Source: Nonomuraea turcica (lineage in GTDB: Bacteria; Actinomycetota; Actinomycetes; Streptosporangiales; Streptosporangiaceae). Taken from it: a stretch of 64,000 nucleotides of DNA. Shown in pieces: positions 7,574 to 14,856 of the stretch. Each line of letters opens with the position of its first letter. The first letter of the stretch is position 1. The position numbers and the translations under genes are program-made. The notes under the pieces are model-generated. The model worked only from the letters and a program-made list of their open reading frames with translations. It made no database searches and had not been told where the DNA came from. Location: positions 1-64,000 of the forward strand of contig NZ_JAUZQF010000043.1 in NCBI RefSeq assembly GCF_030718205.1, given 5' to 3'.

Positions 7574-9283
7574 ATGGCGGGGAGCCGAAGCGCTCAGTGG
7601 TACGCCGGTAGCGACCGCAACGCCTACATCCATCGCGCGTGGATGCGGCGCGGGCTGCCGTCCGACGCCTTCGACGGCCGGCCGCACATCGCGATCGCCA
7701 ACACCGCCTCCGACCTGACCCCCTGCAACATGCACCTGAACGAGGTGGCCGAGCACGTCAAGCAAGGCGTGTGGGAGGCGGGCGGCGTGCCGCTGAACCT
7801 GCCGGTGGTGTCGCTGGGCGAGACGAACGTGCGCCCCACCGCGATGCTCTGGCGCAACATGGCGGCGATGGCGATCGAGGAGATGTTGCGCGCCAACCCG
7901 ATCGACGGCGTGGTGCTGCTCGGCGGCTGCGACAAGACCATCCCCGCGCTGCTGATGGCCGCCTCCTCGGTGGACCTGCCCGCGGTGGTGGTGCCGGGCG
8001 GCCCGATGCTCACCGGCACCTTCCGCGGCGCGCCGCTGGGCTGCGGCACCGATGTCTGGAAGCTCAGCGAGGAGGTCCGCGCCGGGACGCTGTCGCAGGC
8101 CGACTTCCTGCGCTCGGAGTCGTCGATGATCCGCAGCAAGGGGCACTGCAACACGATGGGCACCGCCTCCACCATGGGCCTGCTCGCCGAGGCGCTCGGC
8201 ATGACGCTGCCCGGCCTGGCCGGCACCCCCGCCCCCGACAGCCGCCTGTTGGAGGGCGCGCACGAGACCGGCCGCCTCATCGTCGAGATGATCGCCGACA
8301 GGCGGCGTCCCTCGACGGTCATGACGCGCGGCTCGTTCCTCAATGCCATCGTCGCGCTGGCCGCGCTCGGCGGCTCCACCAACGCCGTCGTGCACCTGCT
8401 GGCCATCGCCGGCCGGCTCGGCGTCGAGCTGACCCAGGACGACTTCGACCGCACCGGCTCCGGCGTACCCCTGCTGGTGGACCTGCAGCCGGCCGGCCGC
8501 CACCTCATGGAGGACCTGTACCGGGCGGGCGGCCTGCACGCGGTGCTGGCCGAGGTACGCGACCTGCTCGACCCGGCCGCGATCACCGTCACGGGCCGCC
8601 CCCTGGTCGAGGCCCTCGGCGACGCCAAGATCTACGACCGTGAGGTGATCCGCTCCCGGCGGCAGCCGCTCCAGGAGGACGCCGGGATCGCCGTCCTGTA
8701 CGGCAACCTCGCCCCGGACGGCGCCGTGATCAAGCCCGCCGCCGCCTCACCGCACCTGCTGCAGCACCGCGGCCCGGCCGTCGTGTTCGACTCGATCGAG
8801 GACCTGCACGCGCGCCTCGACGACCTCGATGTCACGCCCGATTCGGTGCTGGTCCTGCGCGGCTGCGGGCCCAAGGGCTATCCCGGCATGCCCGAAGTGT
8901 CCAACATGCCGCTGCCGCCCAAGCTGCTCGCCCAGGGCGTGCGCGACATGGTGCGCATCTGCGACGGCCGGATGAGCGGTACCGCCTACGGCACCGTCGT
9001 CCTGCATGTCGCCCCCGAAGCCGCAGCCGGCGGACCCCTCGGCCTCGTCCGCACCGGCGACATGATCGTCCTGGACGTCGAGAACCGCCGCCTCGACATC
9101 GACGTCCCCACGGAGGAACTGGCCGCCCGCGAACCGTCCCCGGAGATGACCGCCGCGTTCGCCCGCCCCGCCCGGGGCTGGCAGCGCCTCTACGTCGAGA
9201 CAGTGCAGCAGGCCAACACCGGCGCCGACCTCGACTTCCTCCTCGGCTCCAGCGGCGACGCCGTGCCGCGCGAATCCCACTGA
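7574..9283 (+). CDS. IlvD/EDD-family sugar-acid dehydratase
   Basis: A 569-residue iron-sulfur dehydratase. Candidate cluster cysteines are C51 (LTPCNMHL), C119 (GGCDKTIP) and C192 (KGHCNTMG); their spacing is that of the [2Fe-2S] aldonate dehydratases (L-arabinonate/D-xylonate type) rather than a distinct arrangement. Other family blocks are ALGGSTNAVVHLLAIAGR, RGCGPKGYPGMPEVSNM and ICDGRMSGTAYGTVVLH. The enzyme removes water from a sugar acid to give a 2-keto-3-deoxy acid. The neighbours (SDR, FAH-type hydrolase, Zn-dehydrogenase) make a sugar acid more likely than the branched-chain amino-acid substrate. The ATG at 7574 lies just after operator 2. Confidence 0.88.
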   Translation: MAGSRSAQWYAGSDRNAYIHRAWMRRGLPSDAFDGRPHIAIANTASDLTPCNMHLNEVAEHVKQGVWEAGGVPLNLPVVSLGETNVRPTAMLWRNMAAMAIEEMLRANPIDGVVLLGGCDKTIPALLMAASSVDLPAVVVPGGPMLTGTFRGAPLGCGTDVWKLSEEVRAGTLSQADFLRSESSMIRSKGHCNTMGTASTMGLLAEALGMTLPGLAGTPAPDSRLLEGAHETGRLIVEMIADRRRPSTVMTRGSFLNAIVALAALGGSTNAVVHLLAIAGRLGVELTQDDFDRTGSGVPLLVDLQPAGRHLMEDLYRAGGLHAVLAEVRDLLDPAAITVTGRPLVEALGDAKIYDREVIRSRRQPLQEDAGIAVLYGNLAPDGAVIKPAAASPHLLQHRGPAVVFDSIEDLHARLDDLDVTPDSVLVLRGCGPKGYPGMPEVSNMPLPPKLLAQGVRDMVRICDGRMSGTAYGTVVLHVAPEAAAGGPLGLVRTGDMIVLDVENRRLDIDVPTEELAAREPSPEMTAAFARPARGWQRLYVETVQQANTGADLDFLLGSSGDAVPRESH

Positions 9284-9294
9284 AAGGAGCTCTC

Positions 9295-9972
9295 GTGTCC
9301 CGCACCGCCCTCATCACCGGCGGCGTCAGCGGCCTGGGCAAGGCCGCCGCCATCCGCCTCGAAGCCGACGGCGTCAAAGTCATCACCCTCGACGTCACCG
9401 ACGGCGCCGACCTGGTCGTGGACGTCACCGACCCGGCCGCCGTCCAGGCCGCCGCTGACGAGATCGGCCCCATCGACATCCTCATCAACTCCGCCGGCAT
9501 CGTCGGCCCCAACGCGCCCCTGTGGGAGATCCCGCTCGACGGCTGGCGGCGCACCTTCGACGTCAACGTCAACGGCACCTTCCACACCTGCCGCGCCTTC
9601 GTCCCCGGCATGCGCGAGCGCGGCTGGGGCCGCATCGTCAACCTCGCCAGCATGGCCGGGAAAGACGGCAACCCCAACATGGCCCCCTACTCGGCCAGCA
9701 AGGCCGCCGTCATCGCCCTGACCAAATCCCTCGGTAAGGAACTGGCCACCAGCGGCGTCCTGGTCAACGCCATCGCCCCGGCCGTCATCGAGACCCCGAT
9801 GAACGCCACCACCGGCCCCGAGGCCCTGGCCCACATCGTCAGCCTCATCCCCATGCGGCGCGTCGGGAAGCCGGAGGAGGTCGCGGAGCTGATCGCCTGG
9901 CTGGCCTCCGACAAGGTCAGCTTCTCCACTGGGGCCGTCTACGACATCAGCGGAGGCCGCGCCACATACTGA
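9295..9972 (+). CDS. Short-chain dehydrogenase (2-keto-3-deoxy-sugar-acid dehydrogenase candidate)
   Basis: A 225-residue classical SDR with the NAD(P) motif TGGVSGLG (residues 8-15), NSAG at 65-68, catalytic S119, and Y132/K136 in YSASK. Starts with GTG at 9295 after a strong AAAGGAG site, 12 bp downstream of the dehydratase stop, so the two are one operon. In the known non-phosphorylated deoxysugar pathways an SDR oxidises 2-keto-3-deoxy-fuconate or -rhamnonate to the 2,4-diketo acid, which an FAH-type enzyme then cleaves; this gene fits that slot. Acidic residue D33 after the second strand (TLDVTD) favours NAD over NADP. Confidence 0.88.
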   Translation: MSRTALITGGVSGLGKAAAIRLEADGVKVITLDVTDGADLVVDVTDPAAVQAAADEIGPIDILINSAGIVGPNAPLWEIPLDGWRRTFDVNVNGTFHTCRAFVPGMRERGWGRIVNLASMAGKDGNPNMAPYSASKAAVIALTKSLGKELATSGVLVNAIAPAVIETPMNATTGPEALAHIVSLIPMRRVGKPEEVAELIAWLASDKVSFSTGAVYDISGGRATY

Positions 9973-10224
9973 CGGTCCGCTTCGCTGTCTTCCGACCCGC
10001 TCGCCGTGTTCATGCGGTCGCGCCGACGTCGGCTCCGGGTTGCGGCCCCTTCCACAACTTGCCAGCGGCAGCCGGTTGGTCACACCGATATCTCCGGCCA
10101 ATCTGCAGATCCGGACTCCGTACAGGCTCGACCTGCGATGGGCGCGCGCTCATGATCCTACGACGCGCCGGTTCGGGAGAGGTCCTCATCCGGGTGTCGG
10201 CCGAGGGCTGCGAGCCGGCCGAGA
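9973..10224. other. Gap between the SDR and the carbamoylase stub
   Basis: About 250 bp between convergent genes. I see no open frame with family features and no strong intrinsic terminator. Confidence 0.5.
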
Positions 10225-10365
10225 TCAGCCTCGGCGGCGGCGGGCCGCGTCGGCATCGGTGAGGGCGAGGCGGTTGATTCCGCGCAGGCCGGTACGTTCG
10301 TCGTCGTAGGCACCGATCTTCGCGAGGGCCATGAGGGACTGCCACAGGCGTTCGCCGTTGACCAT
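10225..10365 (-). pseudogene. Truncated N-terminus of a hydantoinase/carbamoylase-family M20 hydrolase
   Basis: A 46-residue open frame beginning MVNGERLWQSLMALAKIG and containing GINRLALTDADAARR, which is how N-carbamoyl-L-amino-acid hydrolases and allantoate amidohydrolases start. The conserved continuation is absent and a stop follows at 10225, so only about a tenth of the usual 410 residues remain. It lies 38 bp downstream of the ammonia-lyase gene in the same orientation. Such hydrolases are common partners of diaminopropionate ammonia-lyase-like genes, so a longer catabolic operon probably decayed here. Confidence 0.55.
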
Positions 10366-10403
10366 GATCGTGTCAGCCCCCCGTGGCCTTTGCGGGACGC
10401 TGC

Positions 10404-11534
10404 TCAGTGGCCGGTGGTGCGGTGCGGGTTGGCGGCCGTGCCTTCGGTGCTGAGCAGTACGACCACCGAGGTCGGGCCGAGTCCCAGTGCCGTGCGGTGC
10501 CCTTCGGCTCCTTCTCCGGTGAGCATCGCGCGGACACCGGCGAGAGCGGCGGCCCCGCACGGGCCCGAGGAGACACCGAGTTTCGCGAGGTCGCTGGCCG
10601 CGCGGGTGCTGGCGGGGTCGGTGATGGCGATTGCGGCGTCCAGCCCGCGGTGCAGGTAGGGCCAGGCGATGCTGGATGGGGTGCCGCAGTTCAGCCCGGC
10701 CATGGTGGTGTGACCGGTGGTGATGCTGACGGGTTCGCCGCGGGTGAGACTCTCGAGGACGCAGGCCGCGGCCTCGGGCTCGACCGACAGCAAGGCTGGA
10801 GCCGGTGCGGATGGACGGCTGCGGTAGTGGGTGACCACGGCCTGGGCCAGGGAGCCGACGCCCACCGGGACGGCGATGAGCCCTGGCGGCGTGGCTTCTG
10901 CGGCGGCGAGCTGCTCGTCGATTTCGACGCAGAGGGTGGAGTATCCCTCGACGATCCAGCCCGGGATCGTCTCGTAGCCGGGCCAGGCGGTGTCCTGGAT
11001 GAGGATCGCGTCCGCAGTGGTGGCGGCTGCCTCGGCAGCCTGGTGGACGGCGTCGTCGTACGTGCCCGGCACCCGGGTGATCTCCGCCTCCTCGGAGGCG
11101 ATGGCCGCCACGGCGTCCGGATGGACACCCCGGGGGATGAAGACGTGCGCGCGCTGGCCGAGCAGGCGCGCTGTCCGGGCCACGGCGCGGCCGTGGTTGC
11201 CGTCGGTGGCGCTGACCAGCGTGACGGGCTCTGCACTCGGGTGGTGGGCAGTACGCTCGGCCAGGGCGCGGTGGGCCGCCCAGGAAGCGCCCAGTGCCTT
11301 GAAGGCAGGCAGACCGAGACGGGACGACTCGTCCTTGACGAAGATTCGACCGACCGCCAGCTCGGCTGCCAGGGAGGGCAGTTCTGTCAGCGGGGTGGGT
11401 GCGTAGCCGGGCAGGGCGGCGTGGAAGTCCCGTACCCCGGCAGGGGCGGGCGCGCAGGTCCAGGACCGGGCAGCACGGCGCGAGAACCACGGCAGAGTCC
11501 TCGTGATCCTCGGGGAAGAAGCGTTGTCCAGCAC
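10404..11534 (-). CDS. PLP-dependent diaminopropionate ammonia-lyase-like enzyme
   Basis: About 376 residues of a fold-type II PLP enzyme. The PLP lysine lies in LGLPAFKALGASWA and the phosphate/substrate loops are SATDGNHGRAVA and a late SGPCGAAALAG. The blocks DTAWPGYETIPGWIVEGYSTL and TTMAGLNCGTPS mark the 2,3-diaminopropionate ammonia-lyase (YgeX/DpaL) group, which releases pyruvate and ammonia. No ATG exists in the right place; GTG 11534 follows a GAGG-like site and gives a normal N-terminus. The upstream LysR fragment is divergent and adjacent. With the M20 deacylase at 14.9 kb and the carbamoylase stub it resembles the E. coli ygeX/ygeY arrangement, an inference from context. Confidence 0.8.
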   Translation of the reverse strand: MLDNASSPRITRTLPWFSRRAARSWTCAPAPAGVRDFHAALPGYAPTPLTELPSLAAELAVGRIFVKDESSRLGLPAFKALGASWAAHRALAERTAHHPSAEPVTLVSATDGNHGRAVARTARLLGQRAHVFIPRGVHPDAVAAIASEEAEITRVPGTYDDAVHQAAEAAATTADAILIQDTAWPGYETIPGWIVEGYSTLCVEIDEQLAAAEATPPGLIAVPVGVGSLAQAVVTHYRSRPSAPAPALLSVEPEAAACVLESLTRGEPVSITTGHTTMAGLNCGTPSSIAWPYLHRGLDAAIAITDPASTRAASDLAKLGVSSGPCGAAALAGVRAMLTGEGAEGHRTALGLGPTSVVVLLSTEGTAANPHRTTGH

Positions 11535-11580
11535 ATCCTCAGCCTGCGCCCCTCTTCCATCATCGGTCCAGCGAATGTTT

Positions 11581-11955
11581 TCGTCCGTTTCCCAGCAACT
11601 CTCCCAGCTGGAGATGGAGGTCGGCGTTCCGCTGCTGGAACAGGTGGGCCGGCGGGTGCGGCTGACCGAGCAGGCGGAGATCCTCGTCTCGCACACCGAA
11701 GCGGTGCTGGAGCGGCTGGAACAAGCCGAGGCGGACATCGCCACCTCGATGACTGATCTGACCGGCACGCTGCGCATAGCCTCCTTCCAGACGGCTGCCC
11801 TGGCCTTGGTGCCGCCCGCGCTGAGCCTGCTGCGCGATCTGCACCCGGGCCTGCGGGTGCACGTGACACAGATGCCTCCGGAAGCAGCTCTGCCCGCCCT
11901 CCAGGCCCGCGACTTCGACCTGGTCGTCGCCGAGGAGTACCCGGACAATCCCAAC
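11581..11955 (+). pseudogene. LysR-family regulator, 5' fragment (interrupted by IS607-type element)
   Basis: The frame contains the end of a LysR helix-turn-helix (SSVSQQLSQLEMEVGVP, LLEQVGRRVRLTEQA), the linker helix, and the first half of the substrate-binding domain (GTLRIASFQTAALALVPPAL; DLVVAEEYPDNPN). The first half of the HTH is missing: upstream sequence has no LysR similarity, so the 5' end was deleted. After codon AAC (11953-11955) the IS607-type element begins. The rest of the gene resumes at 14215 in a compatible frame. It probably once regulated the divergent ammonia-lyase gene and the downstream deacylase. Confidence 0.8.
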
Positions 11956-12100
11956 CGTTCCTAAGGACTGAGCATGAGTTGCAGGTGCTCAGCCGAACGC
12001 TCCGAACGGTGTTGAGCGTTCTGGTCGCCCACGTTCTCACCGTATCCGGGCGGCGCGGATCGTGTCCGTGGTCCGGGGATGCGGGGGCGGGGTCCCTCAC
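11956..12100 (-). ncRNA. Probable TnpB omega RNA (reRNA) at the element's right end
   Basis: IS200/605 and IS607 TnpB proteins use an RNA made from the 3' part of tnpB through the element end, with the guide taken from flanking DNA. Here the tnpB 3' end reaches to within a few bases of the boundary. Two overlapping stem-loops are visible: 11970-11990 (arms GAGCA/TGCTC) and 11987-12017 (arms GCTCA/TGAGC). If this RNA is made, its guide would be read from the LysR sequence just left of 11956. The 5' limit is a guess. Confidence 0.45.
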
Positions 12101-13577
12101 GCCCGCGGGTGCCCGTTCGGGCCTGGGCGGTCCGATGCCCGTGCTCATCGCTCCGGTGAGCAGGGGGCGGTGCCGTCCGTCGCCGGATCGGGTGCCCGAG
12201 GGCGCGTCTGCCGATTGCCACGGCGGCCGCGTCGTGGCGGGTGGGCGTGCGTTTGTTGCTGGTCAGTGGGGCCCGCCAGTGCTGGGCGCCCCACTTGGAG
12301 GTGTAGGCCGGATCGGCGGCGATGATGGCGATGCCGGTGGCCTCGGCCATCGCGGTCAGCCGGGCGCGCAGCTTGCCGGTGGGCATGCCGGAGATGAGGT
12401 TGCGGAAGCGTTTGCGGCGGCCGTGCTTCTCCCGGGTCTTCTCGGCGGCGAAGTCCAGGTCTTCGATGGCGATGGCTTTCACGCCGCAGGTTTGGGCCCA
12501 GTGCAGGAGCCGGGTCAGGGCGTGGCGGACCTGGGCGTCACGGTGCTCGGCCGAGCCGCTCAGGTCGTAGGCGAAGCGGCGGGGGTTGCCGATGGGGTTG
12601 CCGTGGACGTCCAGGCGCCAGGCGGCCAGATGATCGGCGTTGGTGTCCACGGCGATCACGCCGTGCGCGAGCGCGGCCGACATAGGGATGGTGGGGGCCG
12701 GTGGGATCTGCCAGGAGGCGGTGATGTACCAGCGTCCGCGCTGCACATCCAGGTGGATGCGGTAGGCCACGGCACGGTTGGCTTCGACCCGGTCCCGCCA
12801 TTGGGTGCCGCGGTGCGCGAAGCGCACCCGGCAGGCGAGGATGTAGCGGCGGTGGGGTGCGTTGGCCAGGTGCGCCAGCGGGGCGGGCAGCCGGATCGAC
12901 ACCTCCCCGTCGGGGGTGATGCGGATGGTCTCGTTGCCGTACCGCTTGCCGGACTCGCCGTCGGCGGCCAGGAACCAGCGCTCGACCTCCCATTTCTGCC
13001 GCCATTCGTCCTCGGTCAGGCCGGCGGCGTGCAGGTGGTGCCGGGTGCGGGCCAGGCGTTTGCCGCCCCGCACGATGCGCACGATCCCGGCCTGGTGGTC
13101 GGCCTTCTCCCGCCGCAGCCGGTCGGTCAGCACGCGCAGGCGGCGACTCTTGGCGTGCCACTCCTGCGCCGAGCGGTAACCACCCGGGCCCTTCCGGCTT
13201 CCCTTCTCACCCACCGGAAGCGACAGCCGATGCTCGATGGTGGCGATGGCGGCTTCCAGATCGGCGATGTGCGCGGCCTGGCAACGCCGGGCCAGCGCCC
13301 ACTGATCGTGGCTGGCCTTGGTGATCGCCCCGGCCCACCGCGACGACGACAACACCGTCAGCTCGCGTTTGCGCGCCGCCCACGTCTGGTTGTCGTGCTC
13401 CAGCCCATCGGCGCATCGCCTCTTCAGATCACCCGAGGCCAGCGCGCCCAGATGCGCGCCCACCAGGCGCAGCACCTGCTCATCAGCGGCCGTGAGGTTC
13501 GTGAGCCGGTCCCGGACGGCCACCCCGGATGGGCCGCACGCGACGAACGGCGCCTCGATCGTTCGCAGCTCAGCCAT
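11961..13577 (-). CDS. tnpB: TnpB, RuvC-type RNA-guided nuclease of an IS607-family element
   Basis: A 538-residue OrfB/TnpB. The RuvC triad is complete: D311 in VIAVDTNADH, E372 in IAIEDLDFA, and D449 in RHDAAAVAIG. Upstream are the beta-barrel/REC-like N-domain and the block AHRGTQWRDRVEANRAVAY. The usual CxxC...CxxC zinc finger between the second and third RuvC motifs is not present (the segment reads IIAADPAYTSKWGAQHW), a form common in large actinobacterial TnpBs. The ATG at 13577 overlaps the tnpA stop by 8 bp. TnpB cuts target DNA under omega RNA guidance and helps the element persist; it is dispensable for transposition. The Arg/Pro-rich C-tail overlaps the predicted omega RNA. Confidence 0.9.
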   Translation of the reverse strand: MAELRTIEAPFVACGPSGVAVRDRLTNLTAADEQVLRLVGAHLGALASGDLKRRCADGLEHDNQTWAARKRELTVLSSSRWAGAITKASHDQWALARRCQAAHIADLEAAIATIEHRLSLPVGEKGSRKGPGGYRSAQEWHAKSRRLRVLTDRLRREKADHQAGIVRIVRGGKRLARTRHHLHAAGLTEDEWRQKWEVERWFLAADGESGKRYGNETIRITPDGEVSIRLPAPLAHLANAPHRRYILACRVRFAHRGTQWRDRVEANRAVAYRIHLDVQRGRWYITASWQIPPAPTIPMSAALAHGVIAVDTNADHLAAWRLDVHGNPIGNPRRFAYDLSGSAEHRDAQVRHALTRLLHWAQTCGVKAIAIEDLDFAAEKTREKHGRRKRFRNLISGMPTGKLRARLTAMAEATGIAIIAADPAYTSKWGAQHWRAPLTSNKRTPTRHDAAAVAIGRRALGHPIRRRTAPPPAHRSDEHGHRTAQARTGTRGREGPRPRIPGPRTRSAPPGYGENVGDQNAQHRSERSAEHLQLMLSP

Positions 13578-14145
13578 GCTCGGCCGCCTCCAGGGCCTTA
13601 CGGGCCCGGTTGCGTGCCGACCGGCGCCCGTACAGGCGGGCACACAACGAGGTCAGCACCTCCACCATGTCCCGCACCAGATCGTCGTCGGCCTCGCCAT
13701 CGTCCAGCACCACCAGGCGGCGGCCATGCGCGGACAACACCGCTTCGACCAACTCGACGTTCATACCGCCCAGGCGGTCCTTGTGTTCCACCACGACCGT
13801 GATCACCTGCGGGTCGGCCAGCAGCCGGCGAACCTTCGGACGGGCACCGTTCATCCCCGAGGCGATCTCGGATTCGACCCGTACCACCGGATGCCCGGCC
13901 TGCGCCGCCCACGCCGACAGCCGAGCCACCTGCCGCTCCAAATCAGTCTTCTGGTCATGGCAGGAGACGCGGGCATACAGTCCTACACCGCCCCCTATGC
14001 CCGGATCGGCGTTGGCCTCGACATTCACCAGAATCGTGCGAGGCCCGACCCGCTCGGCGGGAACCGGAAGCGTGCCGTTACGGAACCAGCGGTAGGCAGT
14101 GTGGGGACTGATCCCCTGTGCCCGCGCCCACTCCGTAAGATTCAC
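13570..14145 (-). CDS. tnpA: TnpA, IS607-type serine recombinase with N-terminal MerR-like HTH
   Basis: About 191 residues. The N-terminal MerR-like helix-turn-helix reads NLTEWARAQGISPHTAYRWF; the serine-recombinase domain follows with GLYARVSCHDQKTDLERQV, where the catalytic serine is in YARVS. Then come the VVEHKDRLGG and DDLVRDMVEVL blocks, in the order typical for IS607 transposases. These enzymes insert between two G residues without target duplication. I prefer GTG 14145 because it begins exactly at the HTH; GTG 14163 would add six residues. No strong ribosome site is seen, so translation may be leaderless or weak. No frameshift or lost active residue, so the element may be active. Confidence 0.88.
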   Translation of the reverse strand: MNLTEWARAQGISPHTAYRWFRNGTLPVPAERVGPRTILVNVEANADPGIGGGVGLYARVSCHDQKTDLERQVARLSAWAAQAGHPVVRVESEIASGMNGARPKVRRLLADPQVITVVVEHKDRLGGMNVELVEAVLSAHGRRLVVLDDGEADDDLVRDMVEVLTSLCARLYGRRSARNRARKALEAAEHG

Positions 14146-14159
14146 ACCGGCACCATAGC

Positions 14160-14196
14160 ACACTCAAGTAACATCATGCACACTCATGCACACTCA
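14160..14196. repeat. Short direct repeats at the IS607-type left end
   Basis: Three copies of a GCACACTCA-type 9-mer lie just upstream of tnpA, at about 14158, 14179 and 14189, the last two spaced 10 bp apart (one helical turn). Phased repeats at an IS607 end are expected TnpA binding sites. Confidence 0.55.
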
Positions 14197-14214
14197 AATA
14201 CCACCAGCCTCGAC

Positions 14215-14676
14215 CCCTCCAGAGCGCCGGTCGTGGAGCTGGAAGACCTGCTCGACGACCCCCTTCACCTGGCCCTACCGGAAAAGGCGTCCGAGGAGCG
14301 GGAGAGTTCTACGGCGTCGCTGCGTGCGCTCGCCGCTCGACCGTGGGCCATGGAGCCCGAGGGCACGGCTGCCCGCCGCGGGAGCATGACCTTGTGCCGT
14401 AACGCCGGCTTCGAGCCCGACGTGCGGTTCGAGACCACCGACCTGCTGCTCCAGCTCCGCCTCGTCGAACAGGGCCACGCCGTCGCCCTGCTGCCCGACC
14501 TCGTGTGGAACGGGCGATCCCCGACCGTCACCCTGCAAGAGCTTCCCCGCGGGCAGCGCACCCGCCGCATCTTCACCGCCGTACGTCAGGGCCGCAGCCG
14601 GCACCCCGCCATCAGGGCCGCCCGCCGTGCTCTCCAGCACGCGCGGATGGAACTGGCGGGCCGGACCGGCGCCTGA
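14215..14676 (+). pseudogene. LysR-family regulator, 3' fragment
   Basis: The second half of a LysR effector-binding domain, in frame with the 5' fragment once the IS607-type element is removed. It reads EDLLDDPLHLALP at the start, then FETTDLLLQLRLVEQGHAVALLPD and a C-terminal helix ending HARMELAGRTGA. It has no start codon of its own and cannot work as a regulator. It is the last 153 residues of the original protein. The stop is intact, and the M20 deacylase gene follows 180 bp downstream. Confidence 0.82.
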
Positions 14677-14856
14677 ATGGCACGGAACGGGGCCGACGCC
14701 CCAGCAATCGTTCGGAATTTCCGATGATTTATGCCCGGAAACCTTCGCTGGACCGACGCGATCGGCCTGGGGCACGATGCTGACGAAACCCGCCGTCGGT
14801 AATCCCGCCGCCCCTCGCCGTGTCTAGATGGCACGTCAACGCTGGAGAAGGCTTTC

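Larger units (their letters stand above)
11956..14214 (-). mobile_element. IS607-type insertion sequence (TnpA serine recombinase + TnpB), 2,259 bp
   Basis: The element carries overlapping tnpA and tnpB on the minus strand and splits a LysR gene. Its ends are deduced from the host: deleting 11956-14214 joins AAC to CCC TCC AGA and restores one LysR frame reading NPN-PSRAPVVELEDLL. C runs at both junctions leave a 1-bp ambiguity (11957-14215 also works). There is no target duplication, as expected for IS607, which inserts at GG/CC dinucleotides. Near the right end there are three short repeats of CACACTCA type (14160-14195), likely TnpA sites; near the left end there are overlapping hairpins. 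Confidence 0.85.

Noticed and set aside
14158-14196. Possible CRISPR-like short repeats (CACACTCA)
   Set aside because: Only three 9-bp copies with irregular spacing at an IS end; they fit TnpA sites, not a CRISPR array.
13318-14676. A plus-strand 452-codon frame through the IS607-type element into the LysR 3' fragment
   Set aside because: Only the part after 14215 is LysR; the rest is antisense to tnpA and tnpB.
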